From NCBI GenBank assembly GCA_029860045.1, contig JAOUBY010000007.1, positions 1 to 48,483 on the forward strand: a stretch of DNA of 48,483 bases, read 5' to 3'. This DNA comes from Gammaproteobacteria bacterium. GTDB lineage: Bacteria; Pseudomonadota; Gammaproteobacteria; UBA9214. The notes under the pieces are model-generated. The model ran no database searches, had not been told where the DNA came from, and saw nothing but the letters and a program-made list of their open reading frames with translations. Position numbers and translations under genes: made by a program. Below, one piece after another: positions 1 through 8,559 of the stretch. Within the stretch, counting starts at the first letter, position 1; every line of letters starts with the position of its first letter.

Positions 1-322
1 GTACCAGCACGGCCAGTCCACCCACCAGCAGGGTGATCGCGAGCAGGCCTGACAGACGCGCGAGTGGCTTGTACGCAGTTTTCCCGAATACAGAGCTGAT
101 AGAGGCAACGTTCAGGGCGCCGGAGGCCGCGACAATCAGGAACACCGCAAACACGTGCGGGGTACCCCAGATGATCTGGTTGCTCATACCGGTGACCCAG
201 TGACCATTGTGTTCCATGTAATACGCGGCACCGAGTGCAGCGAGTACAAACACACCAATGGCCCCGACCAGCATGTAGAACGGCAGGCCGCCTTCGATTT
301 CCCTGTAGTCCAGTTGTTTCAT
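1..322 (-). CDS. dsrP: DsrP, NrfD-like integral membrane subunit of DsrMKJOP (5' part only)
   Basis: This is the N-terminal 107 codons of a polytopic membrane protein; the rest lies beyond the left edge. The frame begins with ATG at 322 and reads MKQLDYREIEGGLPFYMLVG, followed by hydrophobic stretches typical of NrfD/PsrC-family quinone-interacting subunits. Its ATG overlaps the dsrO stop codon, so the two are translationally coupled. In the DsrMKJOP complex DsrP is thought to exchange electrons with the quinone pool and pair with the periplasmic ferredoxin DsrO. The assignment rests on the order J-O-P and on the hydrophobic profile. The other end of the gene cannot be judged. Confidence 0.93.
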   Translation of the reverse strand, partial: MKQLDYREIEGGLPFYMLVGAIGVFVLAALGAAYYMEHNGHWVTGMSNQIIWGTPHVFAVFLIVAASGALNVASISSVFGKTAYKPLARLSGLLAITLLVGGLAVLV

Positions 323-1068
323 CAGATCCCCCGGTAGCGCACGCCGGTGTTGAGTTGCAGGTCGGCACGAATCTGGTGCGTGCTGTGCTGCTTGAGTCCC
401 TTGGAGATTTCACTTGACGGGTCGTTTAGATCACCAAATACCATTGCGTTATGGTTTTCAGCGCTGCAGGCCTCTACACAGGCCGGTGTCCCGTCGTTGT
501 CGACACGGTGGACACAGAAGGTGCAGGACTCGACGGTACCCTTGCCGCGTGGCGCGTGTGGCAACTGGTCTTGCAGGGTTTCGTGAATGAACGAGCGTGC
601 CTTGTAGGGGCAGGCCATCATGCAATAGCGGCAGCCAATGCAGATGTGCTTGTCGACCAGCACGATACCGTCATCACGCTTGAATGAAGCGCCGGTCGGG
701 CACACATCCACGCAGGGCGGATGTTCGCAATGCTGGCAAAGCAGTGGCAGGGTCTGGGTGTGACCGGTCTGCTTGTCCTTCAGTTTCACCTTGCGGATCC
801 ACTGTGCATCGGTCTCCGGGCGGTCATGGCCGGTCAGGCCGTGTTCGTCATTACAGGCCGTTACACAATCATTGCAGCCTTCGGCGCACTTGTTTGTGTC
901 GATCAGCATGCCCCAGCGCACTTCGCTGGTGACGGGGTCAGCGGCCGGCTTGGCATGCCCGATTTCATGCAGAAACACACCCGGTACTACGGCCATGCCG
1001 GCCGCAGCCGTTGCGCTGCCGCTGAGGAAGCGACGGCGGTAGACGTCGATACCTGACTCTTCACTCAT
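322..1068 (-). CDS. dsrO: DsrO, Tat-exported periplasmic iron-sulfur subunit
   Basis: A 248-residue ferredoxin-like protein. The chosen start (ATG at 1068, MSEESGIDVYRRRFLSG) gives a twin-arginine signal (RRRFLSG) followed by a hydrophobic alanine-rich segment, so folded export by Tat is expected. The open frame continues upstream, but that part is dsrJ coding sequence in another frame. Four cysteine groups are visible: CAEGCNDC, CQHCEHPPC-VDVCP, CIGCRYCMMACP and CTFC with a distal CVEAC. They fit four [4Fe-4S] clusters of the DmsB/NrfC type. It overlaps dsrJ by 8 bases and dsrP by 3. It should relay electrons between the cytochrome DsrJ and the membrane protein DsrP. Confidence 0.96.
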   Translation of the reverse strand: MSEESGIDVYRRRFLSGSATAAAGMAVVPGVFLHEIGHAKPAADPVTSEVRWGMLIDTNKCAEGCNDCVTACNDEHGLTGHDRPETDAQWIRKVKLKDKQTGHTQTLPLLCQHCEHPPCVDVCPTGASFKRDDGIVLVDKHICIGCRYCMMACPYKARSFIHETLQDQLPHAPRGKGTVESCTFCVHRVDNDGTPACVEACSAENHNAMVFGDLNDPSSEISKGLKQHSTHQIRADLQLNTGVRYRGI

Positions 1069-1534
1069 GAACAGTACCCTCGGTTTCCAGCGCATGCAGA
1101 CTGTCGATGATCTGAAGTGCCGGTTTACCAGTCGTTGAAAAGGACTGGTTATCTGATGTCTTGACCGGTCGGTCGGCATGACACTGGAAGCAGTCGACCT
1201 TGACGGCCGCGTAACTGTGACAGCTGTTGCAGAAATGTTCTTCGCTGCTGACGCGCGGTGCGTCTTCGGCGTCACTGACGTGACAGTTGATGCACTCGTT
1301 CAGACTGTATTGCCTGGTCCGGATGCCCTCATACATGGTCTCATCACGCTGGTGCAGGATGTAGTCCATGTGGTTTTTGCGCATCTCCGCGGTCGGTTCC
1401 ACGCATCCCTGGGCCTCGCTGAAGCGTGCCTGGGCCTCAGGAATTTCCGGCAGTAAGGAATCCCCGGCCTGGCCCTGCATTGCAAAGCCAGCGGTGAATG
1501 CCAGCAGCAGTAAGATGAAACTGTTTTTTAGCAT
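1061..1534 (-). CDS. dsrJ: DsrJ, periplasmic triheme cytochrome c
   Basis: A 157-residue protein starting at ATG 1534 (MLKNSFILLLLAFTAGFA), which gives a signal peptide or N-terminal anchor. The longer open frame to 1681 lies inside dsrL and is not used. Three CXXCH haem c motifs are present (CINCH, CNSCH, CFQCH). A single cysteine in the mature N-terminal part (GCVEPT) is a candidate for the unusual His/Cys haem ligation known for DsrJ. Its role in DsrMKJOP is periplasmic electron transfer, possibly sulfur-substrate chemistry. It lies 19 bases after dsrL and overlaps dsrO. Confidence 0.96.
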   Translation of the reverse strand: MLKNSFILLLLAFTAGFAMQGQAGDSLLPEIPEAQARFSEAQGCVEPTAEMRKNHMDYILHQRDETMYEGIRTRQYSLNECINCHVSDAEDAPRVSSEEHFCNSCHSYAAVKVDCFQCHADRPVKTSDNQSFSTTGKPALQIIDSLHALETEGTVHE

Positions 1535-1553
1535 GTCGTTTGTCGTGTCCGGA

Positions 1554-3521
1554 TTAGTGATCACCCATGGCCATATCGATATAGCCAGTGGGGCAGACGT
1601 CCGAGCAGATGTGGCAACCGATGCACTTGTCGTAGTCGGTGTCCACGTAACGCCCCATCGTCGCCTGGTCTTTCTTGACACGGAAGATGGCGTCCTGCGG
1701 GCAGTAGATCACGCAGTTGTCACACTCGAAGCACATGCCGCAACTCATGCAGCGCTCGGCCTCGTTTACAGCCTGTTCTGTCGCCAGGCCAATGCCGCGC
1801 TCCTCGAAGTGCCCCAGCACTTCCTCGGAAGAGGGGCCATGAGAGGAGCGTTTGTTGCGCGGTGTGAACGGGAAGTGGCCGAGGAACAGGCGGTCCGAGG
1901 CAATAATTTCGGCGCTGGAGCGGTCTTCAAAATTATGAACCGCAAAGTTGGCGCTATTGGTGCCGCGCATGTCACCGGCCTGTTCTGCATCAAATTTGTC
2001 CGGTGCGTGGTTTGTTTCACGCAGCTTGTTCAACAGTTCAAAGTGGTGCACATCGACCTTCGGACGCTTTTTCTGGTCTTCCTGTTTCAGGTAGTGGTCG
2101 ATACTTTCCGAGGCAATGGATGCCTGGCCGATTGCAGTGGTCAGCAGGTGTGGGCGGATGATATCGCCTGCGACGAAGTGACCCTCGCGCCCCGGCACCT
2201 GGTAGTAAGCGTCGGCGTCAATCAGGCCGCGGCCGTTATCGAGTGATTCCAGACCCTGTGACAGGTCGCCGCCCTGACCAATGGCGGACACGACCAGGTC
2301 GCATTCGATTTCGTATTCAGTGCCCTCGATCGCGTTGGGACGGCCGTCGACCATTTCACACTTGGCCATCTTCAGGGCGCGGGCCCGGCCACCATCATCA
2401 AGCACAACCTCGATCGGCATCACGCCGTTATCAATGCGTACACCTTCATGCAGTGCATCATGCACTTCGTGTTCGGTTGCCGTCATTTCTTCGCGTTCAA
2501 ACAGCGAGGTCAGGGTCACCTCGGCACCTTCCCGGGCGGCAGCAAACGCGGCGTCATGGGCGACATAGCCACCGATAACCTGTTCCGGGCGGTCATCCTT
2601 GTTGATCTTGTCAATCTTGCCCAGGCGGCGGGCAACGGAGACCACGTCGATGGAGGTATCACCACCACCTACACAGACGACCCTGTCGGCAGTGACTTTC
2701 AGCGTTCCCTTGTTAAAGGCTTCAAGGAAGGCGACACCGGAGACGCAGTTGGGTGCGTCGCTGTTGGGTACCGGCAGCTTGCGACCCGATTTGCAGCCCA
2801 TTGCCCACAGGATGGCGTCGTATTCTTTCTCGACTTCCTCGATGCTGATGTCCTTGCCAACACGGGTGTTCATGCGCAGTTCGATATTGCCCATGTCAAC
2901 GATGCGCTGACATTCGTGGTTCAGCACGTCGCGCGGGGTACGGTAGCCCGGGATGCCGTAGCGCATCATGCCACCGAGTTCTTCGTGCTCGTCGAAGATG
3001 GTGCTGGCGTGGCCAAGGCGGCGCAGCTGGTAGGCAGCAGCCATGCCGGCGGGACCACCACCGATGATGGCGATTTTCTTGCCGCTCAGCGGGGCTGAAT
3101 TGTCAAAGGAAAACTTCTGCTGGTAGGCGGAATCACCGATGAACTGTTCAACCGAGTTGATACCGACGAAATCCTCGACATTATTGCGGTTGCAACCGTC
3201 TTCGCACGGGGCCGGGCAGACACGCCCCATCATGGCCGGGAACGGGTTGGCGTCGGTGGAGCGACGGAAGGCATACTCTTCCATGCTCAGCTCGCCGGTC
3301 GGCTTCTCGATGCCGCGGACAATCTGCAGATAGCCACGGATGTCTTCGCCGGAAGGACAGCTGCCCTGGCAGGGTGGAGTGCGATGTACGTAGGTCGGGC
3401 ATTTATATGACTTGTCTTCGTTAAAGATGTCGTCACCCTTGCGTGCATAGGTGTGGTCGCCATCCTTAAAACGACGGAAAGACAGATTTTCGTTTTCCAT
3501 GTCTTCTTTTGAAGTTGCCAT
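1554..3521 (-). CDS. dsrL: DsrL, FAD/NAD(P) iron-sulfur oxidoreductase
   Basis: A 655-residue protein of the glutamate-synthase small-subunit type. From the N-terminus: a cysteine-rich Fe-S domain (CPTYVHRTPPCQGSC; VCPAPCEDGC), an FAD Rossmann motif near residue 150 (IIGGGPAGMAAAYQL), a second nucleotide motif (CVGGGDTSIDV) for NAD(P)H, and a C-terminal pair of ferredoxin clusters (CMSCGMCFECDNC; CIGCHICSDVCP). DsrL couples DsrAB-linked sulfur oxidation to NAD(P)+ reduction and is essential in purple sulfur bacteria. A good ribosome site (AGGAGA) precedes ATG 3521. Lying between dsrK and dsrJ is the usual place in sulfur oxidisers and supports the oxidative direction of this pathway. Confidence 0.97.
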   Translation of the reverse strand: MATSKEDMENENLSFRRFKDGDHTYARKGDDIFNEDKSYKCPTYVHRTPPCQGSCPSGEDIRGYLQIVRGIEKPTGELSMEEYAFRRSTDANPFPAMMGRVCPAPCEDGCNRNNVEDFVGINSVEQFIGDSAYQQKFSFDNSAPLSGKKIAIIGGGPAGMAAAYQLRRLGHASTIFDEHEELGGMMRYGIPGYRTPRDVLNHECQRIVDMGNIELRMNTRVGKDISIEEVEKEYDAILWAMGCKSGRKLPVPNSDAPNCVSGVAFLEAFNKGTLKVTADRVVCVGGGDTSIDVVSVARRLGKIDKINKDDRPEQVIGGYVAHDAAFAAAREGAEVTLTSLFEREEMTATEHEVHDALHEGVRIDNGVMPIEVVLDDGGRARALKMAKCEMVDGRPNAIEGTEYEIECDLVVSAIGQGGDLSQGLESLDNGRGLIDADAYYQVPGREGHFVAGDIIRPHLLTTAIGQASIASESIDHYLKQEDQKKRPKVDVHHFELLNKLRETNHAPDKFDAEQAGDMRGTNSANFAVHNFEDRSSAEIIASDRLFLGHFPFTPRNKRSSHGPSSEEVLGHFEERGIGLATEQAVNEAERCMSCGMCFECDNCVIYCPQDAIFRVKKDQATMGRYVDTDYDKCIGCHICSDVCPTGYIDMAMGDH

Positions 3522-3572
3522 GCCTGTTCTCCTGTTAATCTGACCAGGTATTACCTGAGCTATATCCGAAAA

Positions 3573-5063
3573 TTATTGTTTGTTCCCAAGCACAATCGCG
3601 TTGCTGACCAGCTGGTGCACGCTGACAATGCTATCCATCTGGAAGCCGTAATAAGGCATTACCTTCGCGAACTGGCTCTTGCAGATGGCACAAATGGCTG
3701 CCATGTGGGTCACACCATGTTCCTCGACGACATGCTTCAGTGCCTCCATGCGTGGCAGGGCACCCTTGACGCGCAGCTCCATCAGGTCGTCGGTGAGCAG
3801 GCCGCCGCCACCGCCGCAACAGTAGGTTGCCTCGTGGATGGTGTCCTGGGGCATATCGTAAAAATGGTTGCAGCTGGCCTTGATGACTTCGCGCGGCAGG
3901 ATGAACTGTCCGCCAGGCATCGGGCCCATGCGCGAGGCGCGTGCCACGTTGCAGGAGTCATGATAGGTCAGCACCATGTCGTCATTGGCAGACTTGTCCA
4001 GCGTGAGCGCATCGCGCTGGATCAGGTCATAGGTGAATTCCATGATGTGCTGCGGTACCGGGTATTTCGGATCGAGAAAATCGAACGGCCCGGCCAGTGT
4101 ATTCAGGAAGCTGTACGCGACACGCCAGGCGTGCCCGCATTCGCCGAAGATGATGCGCTTCACGCCGAGATCAAGGGCGGCCTCGCGGATACGCATGGAT
4201 ACCTTGCGCATGTTCTCGTAACTGCCGATGAACATGCCGAAGTTGGCGGCCTCGCTGGCGTGTGAACTCAGTGTCCAGCTGATGCCGGCCTCGTGGAATA
4301 CCTTGGCATAGCCCATCAGGCCATCGACATGTGGTTCGGCAAAGAAGTCGGCTGATGGTGTGACGACCAGTACATCGGCGCCTTTTTCATCCACTGGTAG
4401 CCGCACCTTGACGCCGGTCTCGTCTTCAATGTCCTCTTCCAGTCCTTCCAGCGTGTCAACCAGCGCCGGTTCCGGCAGGCCGAGGTTGTTGCCGATCTTG
4501 TAGACCTTGCCGATGATCTCGTTGCAGTACTTCTGGCCCACGCCGATGGAATCCATCACTTCGCGCGCGGCCATGGAGATTTCCGCGGTATCGATACCGT
4601 ACGGGCAATACACGGAACAGCGTCGGCACTGGGAGCACTGGTGAAAATAGCTGTACCAGTCGTCCAGCACCTCTTTCGTCAGGTCGACGGCGCCGACCAG
4701 CTTGGGGAAATACTTGCCGGCAAAGGTGAACTTGCGGCGATACACCTTGCGGTACAGGTCCTGGCGCGCGACAGGCATATTCTTGGGGTCGGTGGTGCCG
4801 AGGTAATAGTGGCACTTGTCCGTACAGGCGCCGCACTTGACGCAGGCATCGAGGAACACAGCCAGAGAACGGTATTTCCCGTTCAGTTCTTCCATCTTGT
4901 CGTAGGCGACCTGCTGCCAGTTGTCGACCAGTTCACCCGGGAAGCCAAGCTGTTCCTGGAACTCTTCCTTGGCGACGAACGGCTTGCTGTGCGCCATCAC
5001 CCCTTCATGTACCTTCGGGATGATTGGGATTTCTTTCATCTCCGGTATTTCGTAATCAGCCAC
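3573..5063 (-). CDS. dsrK: DsrK, cytoplasmic HdrD-like iron-sulfur subunit
   Basis: A 496-residue protein with two ferredoxin-type clusters (CVKCGACTDKC and CSQCRRCSVYCP) followed by CCG-type cysteine domains (HDSCNVARAS; TYCCGGGGGL). The CCG cysteines resemble the non-cubane cluster site of heterodisulfide reductase HdrB/HdrD. DsrK is the probable site where DsrMKJOP interacts with the persulfide or trisulfide form of DsrC. It follows dsrM by 14 bases, so the M-K pair is one membrane module (cytochrome b plus catalytic Fe-S subunit). The length and every motif are normal for the family. Confidence 0.97.
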   Translation of the reverse strand: MADYEIPEMKEIPIIPKVHEGVMAHSKPFVAKEEFQEQLGFPGELVDNWQQVAYDKMEELNGKYRSLAVFLDACVKCGACTDKCHYYLGTTDPKNMPVARQDLYRKVYRRKFTFAGKYFPKLVGAVDLTKEVLDDWYSYFHQCSQCRRCSVYCPYGIDTAEISMAAREVMDSIGVGQKYCNEIIGKVYKIGNNLGLPEPALVDTLEGLEEDIEDETGVKVRLPVDEKGADVLVVTPSADFFAEPHVDGLMGYAKVFHEAGISWTLSSHASEAANFGMFIGSYENMRKVSMRIREAALDLGVKRIIFGECGHAWRVAYSFLNTLAGPFDFLDPKYPVPQHIMEFTYDLIQRDALTLDKSANDDMVLTYHDSCNVARASRMGPMPGGQFILPREVIKASCNHFYDMPQDTIHEATYCCGGGGGLLTDDLMELRVKGALPRMEALKHVVEEHGVTHMAAICAICKSQFAKVMPYYGFQMDSIVSVHQLVSNAIVLGNKQ

Positions 5064-5077
5064 GCTCTGCTCCTGGA

Positions 5078-5806
5078 TTATTTCTCAAGTTCCGCAGCCC
5101 ACGGAGCCAGGTGACGCTGTTCGCGCGGGTTATCCACCTGGTTGCGGGTCGGGCTGAAGAACACACCCGGTGCGTGCAGCAACTTGCTGACAGGGAAAAT
5201 GATCATCAATGACGCTACCAGTGCCAGATGGATCAGCAGTAGCGGGTCTTCCGGAATCGGTTGCCAGTTGAAATACATCAGCCCGAGGAAAAATGCCTTC
5301 AGGGCGACGATGTCGGTATGCGTTATGTAGTCCATGGACAAGCCGGTCAGGGCAATGGCCATCAGTAGCGCCAGCATCAGGTGGTCGGAGAGGGCGGAGA
5401 TATAACGCACCCGGTCAACCAGTACACGGCGTGCCCACAGTCCGGCCAGTCCTGCCGCCATGGCGAAAGCGGCATACAGCCCGAATGGCTGTATCAGCTC
5501 CACCCAGGTCCACACCGGGTTGGTGAAATAGCGCATGTGTCGCGCCAGCACCAGGAACATGCCGAAGTGGAACAGGTAGCCGAAAATCCAGATCCACTTG
5601 TTGGAGCGGAACAGGCTTTCAAAGAATGCGACCTCGCGGAACATGCGCAGTACCACGCCCTGGCGTGTTACCGGTGCCGGTGTGGTTGGTATCTTTAACG
5701 GCGCGGGTGTTTTTGCATATTTCCTGATCTTGTATGCCAGGCCACCAACCAGCAGGGCCGTGGCGACATAGAACAGCAATGCATAAACAATTGTCCAGAA
5801 CGACAT
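5078..5806 (-). CDS. dsrM: DsrM, NarI-like membrane cytochrome b
   Basis: A 242-residue membrane protein with five or six hydrophobic segments. It begins MSFWTIVYALLFYVATALLV and contains histidines within helices (HFGMFLVLARHMRYF) suited to haem b ligation, as in the NarI/HdrE family. It should anchor DsrK to the cytoplasmic membrane and pass electrons to or from quinone. ATG 5806 has a GGAG-like site upstream. The gap of 73 bases to dsrC holds no obvious hairpin, so it reads as part of the same transcript. Known A. vinosum-type operons have the same C-M-K order. Confidence 0.95.
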   Translation of the reverse strand: MSFWTIVYALLFYVATALLVGGLAYKIRKYAKTPAPLKIPTTPAPVTRQGVVLRMFREVAFFESLFRSNKWIWIFGYLFHFGMFLVLARHMRYFTNPVWTWVELIQPFGLYAAFAMAAGLAGLWARRVLVDRVRYISALSDHLMLALLMAIALTGLSMDYITHTDIVALKAFFLGLMYFNWQPIPEDPLLLIHLALVASLMIIFPVSKLLHAPGVFFSPTRNQVDNPREQRHLAPWAAELEK

Positions 5807-5879
5807 GCTTTCCGGCTCCTGGTGAAATTAAAAACGGGATGACTGCAAAGGAGCGAGCCCCCCTGCAGTCACCTGGGCG

Positions 5880-6215
5880 TTAGACGCAGCCGGTCGGCTT
5901 CGGCAGGCCGGCGTACTTGCAGGCCTGTTTTGCAGGGCCGTACGGGAACAGCTCGTACAGGTACTTGCTGTTGCCCTTGTCCTTGCCCAGTTTTTTGCCA
6001 ATGGCCTTGGTGAGCACGCGGACTGCAGGAGCGATCTGGTATTCCTCGTAGTACTCACGCAGAAAGTTGATTACTTCCCAGTGACTGTCGGTCAGTTCGC
6101 AATCATCAATCTTGGCCATGACGTCAGCAACGTCTTTGTCCCAGGTGTTCAGGTCAGCCAGGTAACCTTCTTCGTCCGTTTCATATGTCTTTCCGTTTGC
6201 TTCGATACTACCCAT
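5880..6215 (-). CDS. dsrC: DsrC, sulfur-carrier protein with two C-terminal cysteines
   Basis: A 111-residue protein of the DsrC/TusE family. The flexible C-terminal arm carries both conserved cysteines: Cys99 in QACKYAGLP and the penultimate Cys110 in PTGCV. DsrC accepts sulfur from the DsrEFH complex as a persulfide and presents it to DsrAB; the two cysteines can form the DsrC-trisulfide that links to DsrK. Both cysteines are intact, so this is the functional sulfur carrier. The paralog near 12.6 kb lacks them. It sits between dsrH and dsrM in the canonical order. Confidence 0.97.
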   Translation of the reverse strand: MGSIEANGKTYETDEEGYLADLNTWDKDVADVMAKIDDCELTDSHWEVINFLREYYEEYQIAPAVRVLTKAIGKKLGKDKGNSKYLYELFPYGPAKQACKYAGLPKPTGCV

Positions 6216-6259
6216 GTCAGGTCTCCTCGTTGGATGACGCTAGTTAATTGAAAATTAAA

Positions 6260-6556
6260 TCAGAGCCAGGACTGTGTCTTGTCGTTGGCTTCAACCAGAT
6301 CGACAAAGCCGGCATAGTCGATGACATCAATGCCGTCGGCCAGTTTGTCTTGTGAAATTCCGCGTGCGGCCAGGTCCGGGCCCAGTACAGAAACCTTCAG
6401 GCCATTCAGAAGGCTTGCGGCCTTGCCATTTTTCATCGCGCCGTAGACGCCATCTTCGATCAGCAACAACCGGTCACCTTCCTTCATGATGCCGGACGCG
6501 GTGTTCAGGTTGCCGGTGTCGTAGGGCGACTTGTTTACCAGATGTAACATTGCCAT
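6260..6556 (-). CDS. dsrH: DsrH, TusB-like subunit of the DsrEFH sulfurtransferase
   Basis: A 98-residue protein of the DsrH/TusB family (MAMLHLVNKSPYDTGNL; LLIEDGVYGA). It forms the hexameric DsrE2F2H2 complex that hands sulfur to DsrC. No cysteine occurs anywhere in this protein. Where characterised DsrH/TusB proteins often have a cysteine near residue 20, the sequence here is LNTASG. Only DsrE Cys78 is therefore available as the sulfur-binding residue in this complex. It is 17 bases downstream of dsrF. The family call is firm; the functional effect of the missing cysteine is inference. Confidence 0.94.
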   Translation of the reverse strand: MAMLHLVNKSPYDTGNLNTASGIMKEGDRLLLIEDGVYGAMKNGKAASLLNGLKVSVLGPDLAARGISQDKLADGIDVIDYAGFVDLVEANDKTQSWL

Positions 6557-6573
6557 TGTCTCAGCTCCCGCAA

Positions 6574-6981
6574 CTAGAAATTAAACAGCACGTCTTGCCC
6601 GGCAAGCACATCTGCCAGTTCGGCACGGCTGACCAGCCGGATGGAATCCTTTTCTGCGTAGTCCTCGTCCTCGTCTTCCCAGACCAGGTGCTGCAGGTCG
6701 TCCAGTGACAGGCCGCGTTCCTCGAGGGATTCCTTCTCGACATAGATCTTGGTGACCTCGAAGTCACCCAGCGCAGAGTAGGTCGGCGAGAAGTTCTTCA
6801 TGCCAATTCCGGTAGTGTCCTGGCCCTTGGTCAGCTGGTACACACCATCGTCCATAAACGTTACGCTGACGTCCTGCTCGAAGGCAGCGCCGATCAGCAC
6901 AACTTCCAGTGATTCCCAGGCATAGATCGTCCCGTAGGGTGCCTTGCGGTTGATGTACATAAATTTCTTTGCATCAGACAT
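6574..6981 (-). CDS. dsrF: DsrF, TusC-like subunit of the DsrEFH sulfurtransferase
   Basis: A 135-residue DsrF/TusC-family protein (KKFMYINRKAPYGTIYAWES; TFMDDGVYQL). DsrF is a structural and interaction partner in the DsrE2F2H2 hexamer. It has no cysteine, which is normal for this subunit. It lies 14 bases after dsrE and 17 before dsrH, so all three should be made together in the stoichiometry of the complex. The length fits the family. Confidence 0.95.
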   Translation of the reverse strand: MSDAKKFMYINRKAPYGTIYAWESLEVVLIGAAFEQDVSVTFMDDGVYQLTKGQDTTGIGMKNFSPTYSALGDFEVTKIYVEKESLEERGLSLDDLQHLVWEDEDEDYAEKDSIRLVSRAELADVLAGQDVLFNF

Positions 6982-6995
6982 TATCGTTTCCCCGC

Positions 6996-7388
6996 TCAGT
7001 CGCCGAACACGATCAGGCGATCGCTCTCGATACCACCCTCGACCAGCTGACCCAGTCCGGAAATGCGGAAACCGGGTGCGATGTTGGTCGCGTCCTTGCC
7101 GTTGCGCTCGGCCTCACCGTCATCGACGATGCCGCGGCGCTGGGCAGCTGCCACGCACAGCACCATGTCGATGTTGTGTGCCTCGGCCAGTTCACTCCAG
7201 CGCCTGACGATGTTGCGATCGTCCTGCGGCGGGGTGGTCAGACGCGTGCCGTTGTTCACGCCGTCGTGGTAGAAAAAGATACGAAAGATCTCGTGTCCTT
7301 TCTCCAGGGCGGCCTTGGCGAAATGATAGGCCGTGTCAGCGGACTGGTGCTGATACGGGCCCTCGTTAACCTGAATAGTAAGCTTCAT
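6996..7388 (-). CDS. dsrE: DsrE, active-site subunit of the DsrEFH sulfurtransferase
   Basis: A 130-residue DsrE/TusD-family protein. The conserved sulfur-binding cysteine is Cys78 in DMVLCVAAAQRRGI, the same position as the persulfide-carrying cysteine of A. vinosum DsrE. DsrE takes sulfur from upstream carriers (rhodanese/TusA in known systems) and passes it to DsrC. Only 12 bases separate it from dsrB. The presence of dsrEFH is a marker for the sulfur-oxidising version of the Dsr pathway. Confidence 0.96.
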   Translation of the reverse strand: MKLTIQVNEGPYQHQSADTAYHFAKAALEKGHEIFRIFFYHDGVNNGTRLTTPPQDDRNIVRRWSELAEAHNIDMVLCVAAAQRRGIVDDGEAERNGKDATNIAPGFRISGLGQLVEGGIESDRLIVFGD

Positions 7389-7400
7389 TCAGAATCACCC

Positions 7401-8474
7401 CTAGAAACGGATATGGGTTGAAGCGTTCAGGCTGGCACGGGCACCGCGCCAGTTATCGATGTGGTACTTGGTGAACGGCAGCCCGGTCTTTTCAAAGAAA
7501 CGCGGCCAGCCGATACGCTCGATCCAGTCATTCATGCGTTCCCAGTCCTTGGCGTCGTCCTTGTAGGTCTTGAGAATCTTCTTGACCACGGCGGTGGCTT
7601 CCGGCCAGCGCGGAGGGTTGTTCGGGATGCCGGAGGCGACCAGCTTCTGGAAGGTCGGCTTGCTACGGGCATTGGAGTGGTTGCCGCCAACCCAGATGGC
7701 CAGCTTGGAGTGTTCAGCATCGTTGATCTGCATCGGCGGGCAAGGCGGGAAGCAGGCGCCGCAGCAAATGCATTTCTTTTCGTCGACTTCCAGCGACGGC
7801 TTGCCATTGACCAGTGCCGGGCGAATGGCTGCAACCGGGCAACGTGCCACGACCGATGGACGTTCGCAGACATTGGACACCAGGTCGTGGTTGATCTTCG
7901 GTGGCTTGGTGTGCTGTACGTTGATGGCGATGTCACCCTGGCCGCCGCAGTTGATCTGGCAGCAGGAGGTGGTCATGTGCACACGGTTCGGCATGTTCCA
8001 GCCCTTAAATTCACCAATCAGCTCATCCATCATGGATTTGACCACGCCGGAGGCATCGGTGCCGGGAATGTCGCAGTGCAGCCAGCCCTGGGTGTGGGAC
8101 AGCATGGCGACCGAGTTACGGGTGCCACCGACCACATAGCCGGCATCGGTCAGCGCCTTGATCAGCGGCTCGACCTTGGCCTCGTCAGCAACCTGGTATT
8201 CGATGTTGCTGCGAATGGTGAAATGGATGTAACCCTCACCGTGCTTGTCGCCGATGTCACACAACTCGCGCAGGGTGTACACGTCAAGGATACGCTGGGT
8301 GCCGGCGCGCACGGTCCAGATCTTGTCACCGTTGTTGGAGACGTGAAGCAGGACGCCCGGTTGCGGGTCTTCGTGGTAGGCCCACTGACCGTAGTTCTTC
8401 CGCATTACCGGATGCATGTACTGGAACCCGTCAGGACATCCGGATTCAATTGGCGAACGCATTTCTTGTGCCAT
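7401..8474 (-). CDS. dsrB: DsrB, dissimilatory sulfite reductase beta subunit (reverse type)
   Basis: A 357-residue siroheme/Fe-S protein. Visible features are the cluster/siroheme cysteine group (TTSCCQINCGGQGDI followed by a distal CERPSVVARC) and an inserted ferredoxin domain (CICCGACFPPCPPM). Together with DsrA it forms the alpha2beta2 siroheme enzyme that oxidises DsrC-bound sulfur to sulfite in the cytoplasm. ATG 8474 is preceded by a GGAGAG-type site. It lies 85 bases after dsrA. Its length is normal. Confidence 0.97.
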   Translation of the reverse strand: MAQEMRSPIESGCPDGFQYMHPVMRKNYGQWAYHEDPQPGVLLHVSNNGDKIWTVRAGTQRILDVYTLRELCDIGDKHGEGYIHFTIRSNIEYQVADEAKVEPLIKALTDAGYVVGGTRNSVAMLSHTQGWLHCDIPGTDASGVVKSMMDELIGEFKGWNMPNRVHMTTSCCQINCGGQGDIAINVQHTKPPKINHDLVSNVCERPSVVARCPVAAIRPALVNGKPSLEVDEKKCICCGACFPPCPPMQINDAEHSKLAIWVGGNHSNARSKPTFQKLVASGIPNNPPRWPEATAVVKKILKTYKDDAKDWERMNDWIERIGWPRFFEKTGLPFTKYHIDNWRGARASLNASTHIRF

Positions 8475-8559
8475 GTGACTCTCCTGAGAAACTTTTCAAG
8501 TTATTGAACAAGTCCCGGCGCATATGCGCCGGGACTTGTTGTATCTGGGTATCTGTTGG

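Noticed and set aside
322-1275. Long N-terminal extension of the DsrO frame to 1275
   Set aside because: The extension overlaps dsrJ in another frame, is low-complexity in character, and would bury the Tat signal. ATG 1068 gives the proper signal peptide.
7461-8507. 348-codon plus-strand open frame opposite dsrB (and a similar one opposite dsrA)
   Set aside because: Antisense shadow caused by GC-rich codon bias of dsrB/dsrA; no ribosome site and no family resemblance.
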